Assembly (NCBI RefSeq): GCF_019175285.1
Contig: NC_056522.1
Coordinates: 67,660,089-67,724,088 of the forward strand
Direction of reading: 5' to 3'
From: Sceloporus undulatus
Lineage: Eukaryota > Chordata > Lepidosauria > Squamata > Phrynosomatidae
DNA length: 64,000 nt
Of this stretch, positions 39,501 to 49,200 are shown one piece after another; the stretch's first letter is position 1, and the number at the start of each line of letters is the position of its first letter. A program made the translations under genes and the position numbers. The notes under the pieces are model-generated. The model saw only the letters and a list, made by a program, of their open reading frames with translations. It ran no database searches and was not told the origin of the DNA.

Positions 39501-42500
39501 TCAGCATATAGTAGTGGTGAGGACCTCTGGGCTCCTGCCTGATGTTTTGAATCACACCTCCCACAGTCTTAACCGCTAGCAATGCTGGTTGAGACTTCAA
39601 GCTTTTAAGTTCAAAACAGCACATTAACAGTAATCTTTTTAATGTGTTTCCCCCAGTTCTGGCTTATAGAAATACAATGCTCAAAAACTGCATTTTTTAC
39701 TACAAATGTTTCCTACAATTGACCAGTGTGTTGTTCAGTTCTACCATTAGCTGTGGAGTTAAGCAGAAAGAATCCCATGTTTTCAGTTGGAGTGAAGCAG
39801 AATGTCAAATCCATTCTGTTTTGAATTGATCCTTAGGGTTCCACTTGAGCACAGCACAAACGTACAAGATCACTACATTATATATTTAGATAAATCCAAA
39901 CATAAATTGCTGCCTTACATATTAACTTACCTTATTAGCAACAAATTCAATCATACTGATTTGCACTTGTCCATATATCCCAAGGGTATTAATTTTTTCA
40001 AGATCAATTCTGTGTTTGTAAAGCAACAAATGTTGTCCATTTACAGATACCTAAGGAAAATGAGCAATAAGAACACATAGGTATTTTACAGATACTAGTG
40101 AAGTTTTACTAGCAAAGCTTCGTATTTCCCCTATATTAAGACAATTGCACCTTATTTTAATTTTTTCTCACATCAAAAGGTTTTAATAAAGATTAACAAC
40201 TTTTGATTATCAATATTTCTAAAAGCCATGATAATGTTACCATCGGCAAAGTGGTCAGGCAAGGCTGCATTCTATCACCCTACTTGTTCAACCTGTATGC
40301 AGAAAACATTATACAAAGAGTAGGATTAGACTCAGAGAAAAGAGGAGTGAAGATGGTAGAAGGAATATCAACAATCAAAGATATGCGGACAACACCATAC
40401 CACTAGCAGAAAACATTGCAGACTTGGAACATTTATTAAGGAAGGACAAAGATGAAAATGCAAAGGCAGGCTTAATGCTGAATATTTTTTTAAAAAATGA
40501 CCATAGAGGATCTTCATAAATTTAACCTAGGTGGCCAAGAGTTAAATAATAGTAAGAGGAAACACCTCTTTCTATTATTTTTATCCTATTATATTATTGT
40601 TTGATCTGTAAAAAGTTAATTTAAAGAGTGAAGGAAACTGTAATGATAATTTGTCATCAAAGATAAAAATTAGATATTAAGATATAAGCAAGTCTCAAGT
40701 AGCTGGAAGTATAAGTTAAATTCATATATGTTTTAGTATATCCATATAAAAAAGCAAATTGTATGTGTTATGTAATGTAAAGGTTCATATATGGCTCAAT
40801 ATAATGCAAATCAAGTACTATGTAAATGTTGTGGATTCTATAAATAAATAATAAAAAATAAATAAATTTAACCTAGGCAATGAGGAAATTGAAATAGTAA
40901 AAGAGTTTCCCTACTTTGGATCAAATATTGATCAGAATGGAGACTGCAGCCAAGAGATAAGAAGAAGAGTAGGAATGGGAATGGCAGCTATGAAAAAACT
41001 AGACAAGATCCTGAAGTGCAAAAACAACACTGAATACTAAAGCAGGATCATCCAAGCCACTGTATTCCCCATCACCCATCAGATGTGAGAACTGGACAGT
41101 GGAGAAAGCGAATAAGAAGAAAACCAATGCATTAGAGATGTGATGCTGGAGAAGAGTGTTAAGGATAACATGGACAGCCAAAAAGACAAATTGATAGGTC
41201 CTTGAACAGATCAAGCCTGAAATCTCCCTGGAAGCCAAGATGATTAAACTGAGGCAGCTAACAAGGTCAATGCGATCTTAGGCTGCATCAATAGACGTAT
41301 AGTGTCAAGATCAAGGGAAGTAATAGTGCCACTGTATTCTGCTCTGGTCAGGTCCCACCTGGAATATTGTGTCCAGTTCTGGGCACCACAATTCAAAAAG
41401 GACGTTGGGAAACTGGAGCGTGTCCAAAGGAGGATGGCTAAAATGGTGAAGGGTCTGGAAACCATGCCCTATGAGGAACGACTTAGGGAACTGGGGAGGT
41501 TTAGCCTGGAGAAGAGAAGGTTAAGAGGTGATATGATAGCCCTGTTTAAATATTTGAAGAGATGTCATATTGAGGAGGGAGCAAGCTTGTTTTCGGCTGC
41601 TCCAGAGAACAGGACCCAGAACAATGGATGCAAGCTACAGGAAAAGAGATTCCAACTCAACATTAGGAGGAACTTCCTGACAGTAAGGTCTGTTCAACAG
41701 TGGAACAAACTCCCTCGAAGTGTGGTGGCGTCTCCTTCCTTAGAGGTCTTTAAACTGAGGCTTAATGTCCATCTGTCTGGGATGCTTTGATTGAGAGTTC
41801 TTGCATGGCAGAATGGGATTGGACTGGATAGCCCTTGTGATCTCTTCCAACTCTACAATTCTATGACTCAATAGAAAAGACAATAATGCTAAGAAAGGTA
41901 GAAGGCAGGAGAAGGAGAGGAAGACCACACGCTAGATCAGGGGTAGGCAACCTGCGGCCCGCGGGCCGGATGCGGCCCGGCAAGGCCTTGGGACCGGCCC
42001 CCGCCCTGTCCTGCCGCCGATTGCAGCCGGAGCCTTTGGCCTCTCACACAAGGGCATGGGGCCTTTGGCCTATCAGGAGGAGGCGGGCAAGGGGGGGCAA
42101 GTGGCGGGCAAGGGGGGCAATTCTCTATAGAAGCCTCAGAAATATGCATTTATATTAACATTTTTTTAAAAATCAGCAAATTTTTTCGCGTGTCCTCCAT
42201 TTTTATAAAAAAGTGCCCTCCATTTGAAAATTTTGTCCTGCATTTGTCCCGGTTTATTTATTTCTTTCATTTTTTAAAAAAATTATTTAATTATTTATTT
42301 TTTGGCTTCGGCCCCCCAGTTGTCTGAGGGACAGCAACCCGGCCCCTGGCTCAAAAGGGTTGCCTACCCCTGCGCTAGATGGATAAACTCAATTAGGCAG
42401 ATCACAGGTCTTAACTTACAGACCTAAGCAGAGCAATGGAGGGATTCCATCCACAGGGTTCCCATGAGTCAATAGCAGTTAATAGCAACAACAAACTACC

Positions 42501-43381
42501 CTGAACACACTTAAATTCAGAAGCTAAGCAGGGATTGGGCAAGCCTGCTTAGTACTTCAATGGAAGATCTCCAGGCATCTCCATATAAAGCTGGGAAATA
42601 AATTTGCTTAAAACCCTATAGAGAATTTTCCAGTGACAGAGCTGATAGCAGCAGACTAGATGGCCATTAGTCTGACTCAGTAAAAGGCAGCTACCCATGT
42701 ACCAATTTTACTAGAAAAGTACCATTTCACAAAGTGGTTTCAAAATGCTTGGTGTGAGAACCTTGCATGTAAGCTTCTGTCTGTTGGTACTTAGTGCATA
42801 GGACAACATAGGACCAAAGGCCACACATCCAGACCAACAGTCTTCAATGTACTATAACTGCTGATCATGTCTGAACTCCTTTCATCTGTCTTATTCAAGA
42901 CACACAAAGGTTTGCCATTACATTTAATCAACAATGTGATCCATCCTATTCTGTGCATGGAGCCCAGGTGGCTTGTTCCTTCAAGACAGAGTAAAACCAT
43001 TTCCATGTTACAGTGGCCCCCTTTGGAATCCACTTGGGGTTTGGTTTCAGGACTGCCCCCCATGGATACCAAAATCTGTGGATACTCAAGTCTCATTAAA
43101 TATAATGGGATAGTAAAAGGATGTCCCTTACACAAAATGGCAAAATTGAAGTTTGCTTTTGGGTATTTATTTTTAATATTTTCAAGCCAGGGATAATTGA
43201 ATCCATACATACAGAGGGCCAATTGTATTTTTCTGTAAGATTTCACAAACCTAGAACTGCACTGCCACTGAATTTTTGATCCTGTTAAAAGACCATACTT
43301 ATTCAAAGCAAATTAATTAGTAAGGGTTATAAAACACACTGATCCAGGAACAGTCACTTGAAAATATGGAATCCAAGCCAA

Positions 43382-43413
<32 letters not shown>

Positions 43414-44910
43414 AGAAGAAGAAGAAATTTTAATTTCATTAATTTAAATGACAGTGTTAAGCCCATTTCTCTTAAAACTAATAGGTCTGGTACTAAATTT
43501 CCCACCCACTGAGCTTAGTGGCTTGACAAATAACTCACTCACCTGAATTTTTTCTTGCAGAAACATAAACACAACCTCAAATGGTTTTCCTTTTTCAAAA
43601 GGCATTTCATATGTGATCTCTTCATGCCCCCACTTTTCATTCTGCAGAGTATTGCACACAATGCAACCAGATCTTTTGAACCGGGGGTTGAAATGAAAGG
43701 CAACATCAGCACGAGGTTTTGTGCTATTTCCACACTGAAAGTCTATTTGGAATCTAGAAGTAAATGGGACATGTTGGTCCAATGCAACCCACTCAGAAGC
43801 AACAAACAGGCAACAAACAGACAGGAGAGGACAAGGAGTGTTTACTTCCTATTCTATGTATCGTGTATTAATTGAAAACCCTGAGCCAGCTCAGTAGGAG
43901 CACTCAAACTGTTGCCTGGCTTATACTCTAAATAAGATAATCATATTGGCAAAAGACTCAGCACTTCTGTTATTTCTTTGCAAGCATGCTATTCACATCA
44001 CCTACAACAATATCACTCTTTATAAACATCCAGTTTCAACTCTTACCTCTCTGAGTCTTCTGGAACTAATCCACGCACGACAACAAGTTCTCCAGGTGAA
44101 AGACCACCAATTATAGTCTCAATATATGGAATAATCTGTGGTACAGAGGAGAAACAATATTATCAAATCTCAGGCATGAAAGATAAATGGATTTACTACA
44201 TAATTCATATATATCCACAGCCTTTCATGTTTTTATTAAATAATAGCTATGGGATTATAAGGGGAAAATAAGGGCTAGTATCTTTTATCATGATCTAAAC
44301 ATTTAGCTAATTCAGAGAAACTCAGAGAAACATAGGAAACAGAAAGGGTGTAAACAGACTAAAGCAGAGCTGGATTCCTCCTTCTCTGGGTCATATGATG
44401 CTCCTGCTGATGTGTATTCCAACCCTCCGTTCAGCCCCTTCACTTCCCTGCACCTATCACTGTGCTGGAAAGTGGCCAGGGAAGTAAAGCACTCTTGGAT
44501 GCCACTTTTGGATACTAGCTGAGAACACATCATTTCACTGGTAGGATCCACCGAGAGTGCAGAAAGGGAGCTCTCCTTATCTCAAATATAGCAGTGATGC
44601 CTCCTCTTCCTCGTTTTAATTTCCAGCCCTGGAGATCTTCACTATCAGCCATGGAATAAGAACCCGGTCCTACCACTTGCTGTGTAGGTAATGGAAGCCA
44701 TCAGCTAAAATACTATAATAGTTTCTCTGCTGTAGACGTCCTGCTGCATTATTTACCACCAATAAAGCTTATCTTATGGAAGTGATGTGTGTCAGATTTT
44801 GATATCAAAGTTTCAGGCAGACCTAAAGTTGCAATAAGTTGCAGCTCAACATCGACAGTTGTAGTTACCGGGTTCCGGGCTGTCCTCTGAAAGTTGTCCA
44901 AGGTTGTCAT
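36364..44910 (-). CDS. LGALS8: LGALS8, galectin-8, complete coding region (9 exons)
   Basis: Tandem-repeat galectin: two beta-galactoside-binding domains joined by a linker, cytosolic and secreted by a non-classical route, known for sensing damaged endosomes and recruiting autophagy receptors. Exons in transcript order are 44869-44910 (start), 44047-44135, 43543-43753, 39931-40050, 39097-39153, 38986-39042, 38264-38352, 37054-37219 and 36364-36513. Phases fit throughout, giving about 326 residues, within the range of human isoforms. The N-domain keeps HFNPR, CN, W and E plus R45, Q47 and R59 (human numbering), the residues known to give galectin-8 its taste for sialylated or sulfated sugars. 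The C-domain keeps HLNPR, RNS and WGEEE. The 89-nt first exon of each domain repeats the classic galectin exon plan. No signal peptide, as expected. Confidence 0.97.
37054..37219 (-). CDS. LGALS8: LGALS8 exon: sugar-binding core of C-domain
   Basis: (S)[32 protein letters not shown], then [25 protein letters not shown] and E of the galectin signature are all present. The donor is GTAACT. Confidence 0.97.
37487..37706 (+). mobile_element. tRNA-derived lizard SINE
   Basis: GGGGAGCCAGCATGGTGTGG (A-box region), GCCACACTCTCTCAGCCTCA, GAAGGCAATGGTAAACC, and the end AAATGACTCGAAGGCACA. Nearly full length. Confidence 0.85.
37848..38045 (+). mobile_element. tRNA-derived lizard SINE, shorter copy
   Basis: CAGCATGGCATAGTGGTTTG, TGGGTGACCTTGGGCACATC, GAAGGCAATGGC, then ACTAGAAGGCACAC. 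Same family and strand as the copy at 37487. Confidence 0.8.
38264..38352 (-). CDS. LGALS8: LGALS8 exon: start of C-terminal galectin domain
   Basis: [20 protein letters not shown] to REKAN plus two bases; human has [22 protein letters not shown]. 89 nt like its N-domain counterpart. The donor is GTTAGT. Confidence 0.95.
38986..39042 (-). CDS. LGALS8: LGALS8 linker exon 2 (57 nt, phase 0/0)
   Basis: [19 protein letters not shown] between an acceptor ending TTGTAG and the donor GTAAGT. No residue match to human that I trust, but position, splice sites and open phase fit an alternative linker exon. Confidence 0.7.
39097..39153 (-). CDS. LGALS8: LGALS8 linker exon 1 (57 nt, phase 0/0)
   Basis: [19 protein letters not shown] between the acceptor TTTCTTTGCAG and the donor GTATGT. 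Corresponds to the human linker start (DLQSTQASSLELTEI). Being symmetric, it can be skipped without a frame change. Confidence 0.8.
39931..40050 (-). CDS. LGALS8: LGALS8 exon: end of N-domain
   Basis: 40 codons in phase 0, [20 protein letters not shown] to SMIEFVANK; human has [27 protein letters not shown]. Separated from the previous exon by a 3.5-kb intron filled with BovB, CR1, hAT and 5S-SINE copies. Confidence 0.96.
40190..41245 (+). mobile_element. BovB-type (RTE) LINE, RT fragment
   Basis: [20 protein letters not shown] is an RTE-type RT motif. After an AT-rich interruption (40500-40860) the frame resumes with [19 protein letters not shown], the KCKNNTEY block and LEAKMIKL. Interrupted at 41246 by CR1; the LINE's end follows at 41870. 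Many stops. Confidence 0.75.
41246..41870 (+). mobile_element. CR1 LINE 3' part, second copy of a composite
   Basis: [20 protein letters not shown] through [16 protein letters not shown]-like ([16 protein letters not shown]) to LNVHLSGML and ACAATTCTATGACTC. About 94% identical by eye to 7150-7745 and open for 162 codons. The start at GGCAGCT abuts BovB sequence. Confidence 0.88.
41870..42490 (+). mobile_element. BovB-type LINE 3' tail split by a hAT element
   Basis: [20 protein letters not shown] reads on from the 40.2-41.24 kb part. Interrupted at 41938-42372 and resumes at CGCTAGATGG, ending CCATGAGTCAATAGCAGTTAA. Matches 7745-7936, which lacks the hAT. Confidence 0.8.
41938..42372. mobile_element. 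non-autonomous hAT element (CAGGGGTAGGCAACC family), copy 1
   Basis: 435 bp with ends CAGGGGTAGGCAACCTGCGG and GGGTTGCCTACCCCTG. An exact 8-bp target duplication CGCTAGAT (41930-41937, 42373-42380) marks hAT insertion. The empty site is preserved at about 7808, which proves the boundaries. Confidence 0.93.
42495..42702 (+). mobile_element. 5S-rRNA-headed SINE (5S-Sauria-like)
   Basis: CTACCCTGAACAC, AGAAGCTAAGCAGGG (5S A box) and TTAGTACTTCAATGGAAGAT follow the order of 5S rRNA. The body ends GATGGCCATTAGTCTGACTC and AAAAGGCAGCTACCCATG. A retroposed relic, not a working 5S gene: the head is diverged and lacks the full gene. Confidence 0.82.
43011..43225. mobile_element. Tigger-like short element, second copy
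   Basis: TA-flanked. CAGTGGCCCCCTTTGGAATC, ATGGATACCAAAATCTGTGG and the right end AGAGGGCCAATTG match the copy at 34577. Confidence 0.82.
43387..43411. repeat. (AAT)n microsatellite
   Basis: Uninterrupted ATA units followed by GAAGAAG, in an LGALS8 intron. Confidence 0.9.
43543..43753 (-). CDS. LGALS8: LGALS8 exon: sugar-binding core of N-domain
   Basis: (R)[19 protein letters not shown], then [17 protein letters not shown] and [12 protein letters not shown] to LQEKIQ. H65, N67, R69, N79, W86 and E89 are in place; His replaces human R88 next to the core Glu. The donor is GTGAGT. Confidence 0.97.
44047..44135 (-). CDS. LGALS8: LGALS8 exon: start of N-terminal galectin domain
   Basis: [20 protein letters not shown] to PEDSE plus two bases of R45. 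Length 89, the usual size for the first exon of a galectin domain. The donor is GTAAGA. Confidence 0.95.
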
Positions 44911-44969
44911 TTTTCTTCAGCCTCTGCTCGATAAAGGGTGTGCCTTCGTGGCAAGACTGCAAACTGTAC
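44869..44969 (-). CDS. LGALS8: LGALS8 first coding exon with 59 nt of 5' UTR
   Basis: ATG at 44908-44910 in the context GAAAAATGA (A at -3), encoding [14 protein letters not shown], then the donor GTAACT. Human begins MMLSLNNLQNIIYNP, with the same length after its double Met and the same final NP. A plausible acceptor, TTTGCTCAG, ends at 44970, so a non-coding exon probably lies further right; I could not find it. Confidence 0.88.
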
Positions 44970-45179
44970 CTGAGCAAAGGTGTAACTAAACACAAAGGAA
45001 ATCAATAAAAATTAATTAAATTAATTAATTAAAGGACTTGTGTTAAGTAAATATGTATGGGAAGGGCACTCCTTAATTAGGGCGCTGATAGAAAAGCCGC
45101 TGCCCCTCTCAACATAGGGACCTCAGTTTAATAGCTCACTACACAGACTAGCAATATGCAAATAGGCAGTCTCTTCATA

Positions 45180-45650
45180 TGCCTACATCCCTACTCGCAC
45201 TCTCCGCTCTGGTAGCCAAAGTCTCCTCTTTCAACCCAGGATCTCCTCTGCCTCGTCCCGGATCCGTCCCTTCTCTCTTGCTGCCCCTCATCCCTGGAAC
45301 CTTCTTCCTCTGCATGCAGGGCTCATCATTTCCCTAACCAGCTTTAAGGCTGAGCTGAAAACCATATTGTTTAGGGAAGCGTTCTCAGGGAATTTGTGAT
45401 TGTCATCTGGCTGTGTGACAATATTTGATGTGATGTGACTTGTTTGATATTTGATGTTTTTAATTTGTTTTTTTCTTTTCTATATGGTAATTTTAACTAT
45501 TCCTCTTTTAATTGTTATTATTTTATGTACGCCTTGGGCAGGCTTTTATATTCTCTCTAATTTTACCGACTTTGTACAGCGCTGTGTATAATTACAGCAC
45601 TTTAGAAATAAACTTTAACAATAATAATAATAATAATAATAATAATAGTA
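45180..45650 (+). mobile_element. L2-type LINE 3' end with (AAT)n
   Basis: TTTAAGGCTGAGCTGAAAAC encodes the FKAELKTxLFREAFS end of L2-type proteins. Then TACGCCTTGGGCAGGC, GTACAGCGCTGTGTATAATT and (AAT)n. A near copy lies beyond the next gap. Confidence 0.75.
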
Positions 45651-45733
45651 TGACTTACTCCCAAACACTTGCTTTTGGCAAGTTCTGGTGAGCAGAAAAG
45701 AAAACGCATTTGAACCAAACACAGGTGTGTCTT

Positions 45734-45833
45734 NNNNNNNNNNNNNNNNNNNNNNNNNNNNNNNNNNNNNNNNNNNNNNNNNNNNNNNNNNNNNNNNNNN
45801 NNNNNNNNNNNNNNNNNNNNNNNNNNNNNNNNN
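45734..45833. other. assembly gap (100 N, standard unknown-size gap)
   Basis: Exactly 100 N between two near-identical L2 tails. Confidence 0.98.
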
Positions 45834-46008
45834 GTTTGATATTTGATGTTTTTAATTTGTTTTTTCTTTTCTATATGGTATTTTTATCTATTCCTCTTTT
45901 AATTGTTATTATTTTAGAATGTACGCCTTGGGCAGGCTTTTATATTCTCTTTAATTTTACCGACTTTGTACAGCGCTGTGTATAATTACAGCGCTTTAGA
46001 AATAAAAT

Positions 46009-46038
<30 letters not shown>
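45834..46038 (+). mobile_element. L2-type LINE tail, near-duplicate
   Basis: GTTTGATATTTGATGTTTTT onward repeats 45441-45650 with only a handful of differences (about 95% by eye), again ending in (AAT)n. Confidence 0.8.
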
Positions 46039-46041
<3 letters not shown>

Positions 46042-46333
46042 CACACACAAACCTGGAGGTTTTTAAATTTGACAGGTTGACAGAATATACACACACTGCT
46101 GCCAGTTTTTTTTTAAAAAGGAGGGGGGAAAGCACCCATTCAGTTGGCCAATGGCTGTAGGAAATGTCACCTTTGATGAAAGCAGAAGTGAATTTGATTG
46201 ACAGCAAAGGAGCCTTCATTTTAAACCGGTACCACAAATGTGAACTTCGGAGGGGTAAATTACCCCGATTGAGGTAAAACATAGTGGGCACTTGTTTCTG
46301 AGCAGATTCAAAGGTGGCGGCGGGGGGGGGGGG

Positions 46334-46733
46334 NNNNNNNNNNNNNNNNNNNNNNNNNNNNNNNNNNNNNNNNNNNNNNNNNNNNNNNNNNNNNNNNNNN
46401 NNNNNNNNNNNNNNNNNNNNNNNNNNNNNNNNNNNNNNNNNNNNNNNNNNNNNNNNNNNNNNNNNNNNNNNNNNNNNNNNNNNNNNNNNNNNNNNNNNNN
46501 NNNNNNNNNNNNNNNNNNNNNNNNNNNNNNNNNNNNNNNNNNNNNNNNNNNNNNNNNNNNNNNNNNNNNNNNNNNNNNNNNNNNNNNNNNNNNNNNNNNN
46601 NNNNNNNNNNNNNNNNNNNNNNNNNNNNNNNNNNNNNNNNNNNNNNNNNNNNNNNNNNNNNNNNNNNNNNNNNNNNNNNNNNNNNNNNNNNNNNNNNNNN
46701 NNNNNNNNNNNNNNNNNNNNNNNNNNNNNNNNN
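46334..46733. other. assembly gap (400 N) bounded by G12 and (TA)n
   Basis: Runs from a poly-G tract to an (AT)n tract (46739-46793). Both edges are low complexity. Confidence 0.98.
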
Positions 46734-46741
46734 ACATATAC

Positions 46742-46799
<58 letters not shown>

Positions 46800-47070
46800 C
46801 AATAAAATTAAATTAAAATGATAATTAAAATAAAATAATTAAAAATTTAAAAAACAATAAAATTAAATGCAATAAAATTTAAAAACAGTCAAAAAAAATC
46901 CCAGCACAGCAGTGTCAAACCAGATTATTTCTGCAACAAACTTAATAAACCCTAATAAACCTTTATCTAAAAAGAAAGGGCAGGGAGGAGGGAGAGGGCA
47001 GGCTTCACACAAAATCAATAGGGAGAAGAAGGCTTGGCTGTCCACTCCAGTCCTTTTCCCAGGGAAGGGC

Positions 47071-47293
47071 CCAAAACACACTGCAGAAATAACCCAGTTT
47101 GAGAGCGCTTTAACTGCCCTGGCTCAGTGCTCTGGAATCCTGGGAATTGCAGTTTGCTGTGGCACCAGAGCTCTCTCTGACAGAGAAGGCTCAATGTCTC
47201 ATAAACACTACAATTCCCAGGATTTCCCTAGCATTGAGCCAGGACAGTTAAAGGAGTCTCAAAGTGGGTTGTTATTCCTGCTGTGTGTTTTGG
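47071..47293. mobile_element. TGCAGAAATAAT-family palindromic element
   Basis: Ends CCAAAACACACTGCAGAAAT and CTGCTGTGTGTTTTGG. Inner blocks GAATCCTGGGAATTGCAGTT and AACACTACAATTCCCAGGAT are inverted copies. A truncated relative abuts at 46905-46935. Confidence 0.85.
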
Positions 47294-47739
47294 ACCAGAC
47301 TCCATTTGGGGGCTTTTGGGGAGAATTAGCCTCACCTTTTTTAATGCAACACAACCTTCAAAAGGGAATCCAAGGGAAAGCTGAGACTCCTCCTCTGTGC
47401 TTCCTCTTGAACAATTTAAAATGGTTCCTCTTTCATTTCCTAGTTCAGAGGCTCTCTGAGCCACATCTCCTACTTTATTATATAGTGCTGCTGTTACCCT
47501 TTAACTGCTCTAGCTGCCTCCCGTTGCATGCTGGGATTTGGAGTTTAAGGAGGGGCGTTTAGAATTCTCAGCCAGAGAGCTCTTAGGCCTCACGGAACTA
47601 CAAGCCTCAGAATGCAACAGGAGACAGAGCAGTGATAATAGAGTAGCAGCACTGGTAAGAGGAGAGTGGACCTGGCCAGACTAGAGGCAGAGCTTTCACG
47701 GTTAAAGGGAAAACAGCAGCAACAGCAACAGCAACAGCA

Positions 47740-48660
47740 GATTATTTATTTACCTCTTTCGTTTGTACGCCGCCTTTCTCCCTGAAAGGACCCAAGGCGG
47801 CTCATAGATTTTTTTTATAATATGCAATAAAATTAAATAAAAATAATAATTAAAATAAAATAATAAAACAAAATAATTAAAATTAATAATTAAAATAAAA
47901 TAATTAAAAGCAATAATTAAAACAAAATAATAATATAAAATAATTAAAAGTAATAATTAAAATAAAATAATAAAATAAAGTAATAAAAATTAATAATTAA
48001 TAATCAATAATAAAATAAAATTTAAAAGCAGTCAAAATTATCTGAAAACGGTACAAAGTGGCTCACAGATTTAAAAAATTACAAATAAATTTCCATATAA
48101 TAATAATAATAATAATATTAAAATAATAATAAAATAAAATAAACTTTAAAAACAGTCAAAATCATCTAAAAACGAGACAAGGCAGCTCATAGATAAAAAA
48201 ATATGATAAAAATAAATGTGCAATAAAATTAAATAAAAATAATGGATAAAATAAAATAATAAAAATTAAAAATAATAATAAAATACTTAAAAACAGTCAA
48301 AACCATCTAGAAGTCAGCTCACAAATAAATTACAGGAAAAATAAATATGCAATAAAATTATATAAAATAATAATTAAAATTAAATATAATAAAATTAAAA
48401 AGTAATAATAAAATACAATAAAATGTAAAAACGATCAAAATAATCTAAAAGCAGCATATGGTGGCTCACGGATTTTAAAAAATTACAATAAAAATAAATA
48501 TGCAATAAAATCAAATAAAAATTAAAAATTAAATAATAAAAATTTTTAAAAAATAATGAGATACCATAAGATAAAATTTAAAAACAGTCAAAATAATCTT
48601 AAAATGGTATAAAATTGCATTAAAATACATTATACAAAAGTTAAAAGTGCAACTTTGGTG
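47740..48660. repeat. AT-rich tandem array, period about 131 bp
   Basis: Anchor words GGCTCAYAGAT or like recur at 47801, 48063, 48186, 48318 and 48465, and AACAGTCAAAAYMATCT once per unit, with AAAATAATAATT filler between. Spacings are 262 (two units), 123, 132 and 147. It seems to have grown from a LINE tail (CCGCCTTTCTCCCTGAAAGG at 47770). A related single unit is at 49560-49730, and another piece at 46802-46900. Confidence 0.75.
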
Positions 48661-48799
48661 GTTGGGTAATTCTAGGCTCTTCTACAGAATAGGGTCCTCA
48701 AAATTATTGTGAAACAGATAAAGCTTTGAATTCAGTAAAAAAGATCATTTCTTTTACATATTACATTTCTATAGTATTAGACGCTTTGTGGTGTGTTCT

Positions 48800-49015
48800 T
48801 GTTGTGTAGTTTCAAGTTGTTTCCCACCTATAGTGACCGTAGCATGGGGTTTTCTTGACATGGTTTGTTCAGAAGAGGTTTACCATTGCCTTCCCCTCAG
48901 GAGGCTGAGAGAGTGTGACTTGCTCAAAGGTCACCCAGAGGGTTTCATGACTGAGCTGAGATTTGAATCCTGGTCTCAAGAGTCCTAGTCCAAACCACTA
49001 TGTCATGCTATGCAG
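48800..49015 (-). mobile_element. tRNA-derived lizard SINE
   Basis: Minus copy: GGGGTTTTCTTGACATGG, ACCATTGCCTTCCCCTCAGG, TTTGAATCCTGGTCTC (B box) and CCAAACCACTATGTCATGCT (A-box end). Confidence 0.85.
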
Positions 49016-49084
49016 TGTATTATTATTACATTATTATTATTTGTTTTGGTGGGGTTTATTATTATTTGGGATTTTTGGTGACAT

Positions 49085-49200
49085 TTTGCTAGCATCTTTA
49101 AAGAAGATGCCAGCCACAGATGCTGGCGAAACATCAGGAATAAACTCTTCTAGAACACGGTTGCATGGCCCGAAAACCGCATAAAAAAATATGGATTCTG
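49085..49200 (+). mobile_element. interspersed repeat fragment (GATGCCAGCCACAGATGCTGG family)
   Basis: GCCAGCCACAGATGCTGGCG, GAAACATCAGGAATAAACTC and GCATGGCCCGAAAACC. Common in lizard genomes; possibly the tail of a Penelope- or LINE-like element. An opposite-strand piece is at 50180-50265 (GGCTTTCATGGCCGGCATCC). Confidence 0.5.

Noticed and set aside
41302-41790. 162-codon open frame as a conserved protein
   Set aside because: It is the C-terminal end of a CR1 LINE protein; near copy at 7.2-7.6 kb.
42495-42702. Functional 5S rRNA gene
   Set aside because: Only the head resembles 5S rRNA, it is diverged and is fused to a SINE body.
46216-46805. Several long open frames
   Set aside because: They consist almost entirely of translated N bases and (TA)n sequence.
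44820-47700. LGALS8 promoter or first non-coding exon
   Set aside because: No CpG island, TATA context or donor site convincing enough; the area is mostly repeats and two N gaps.
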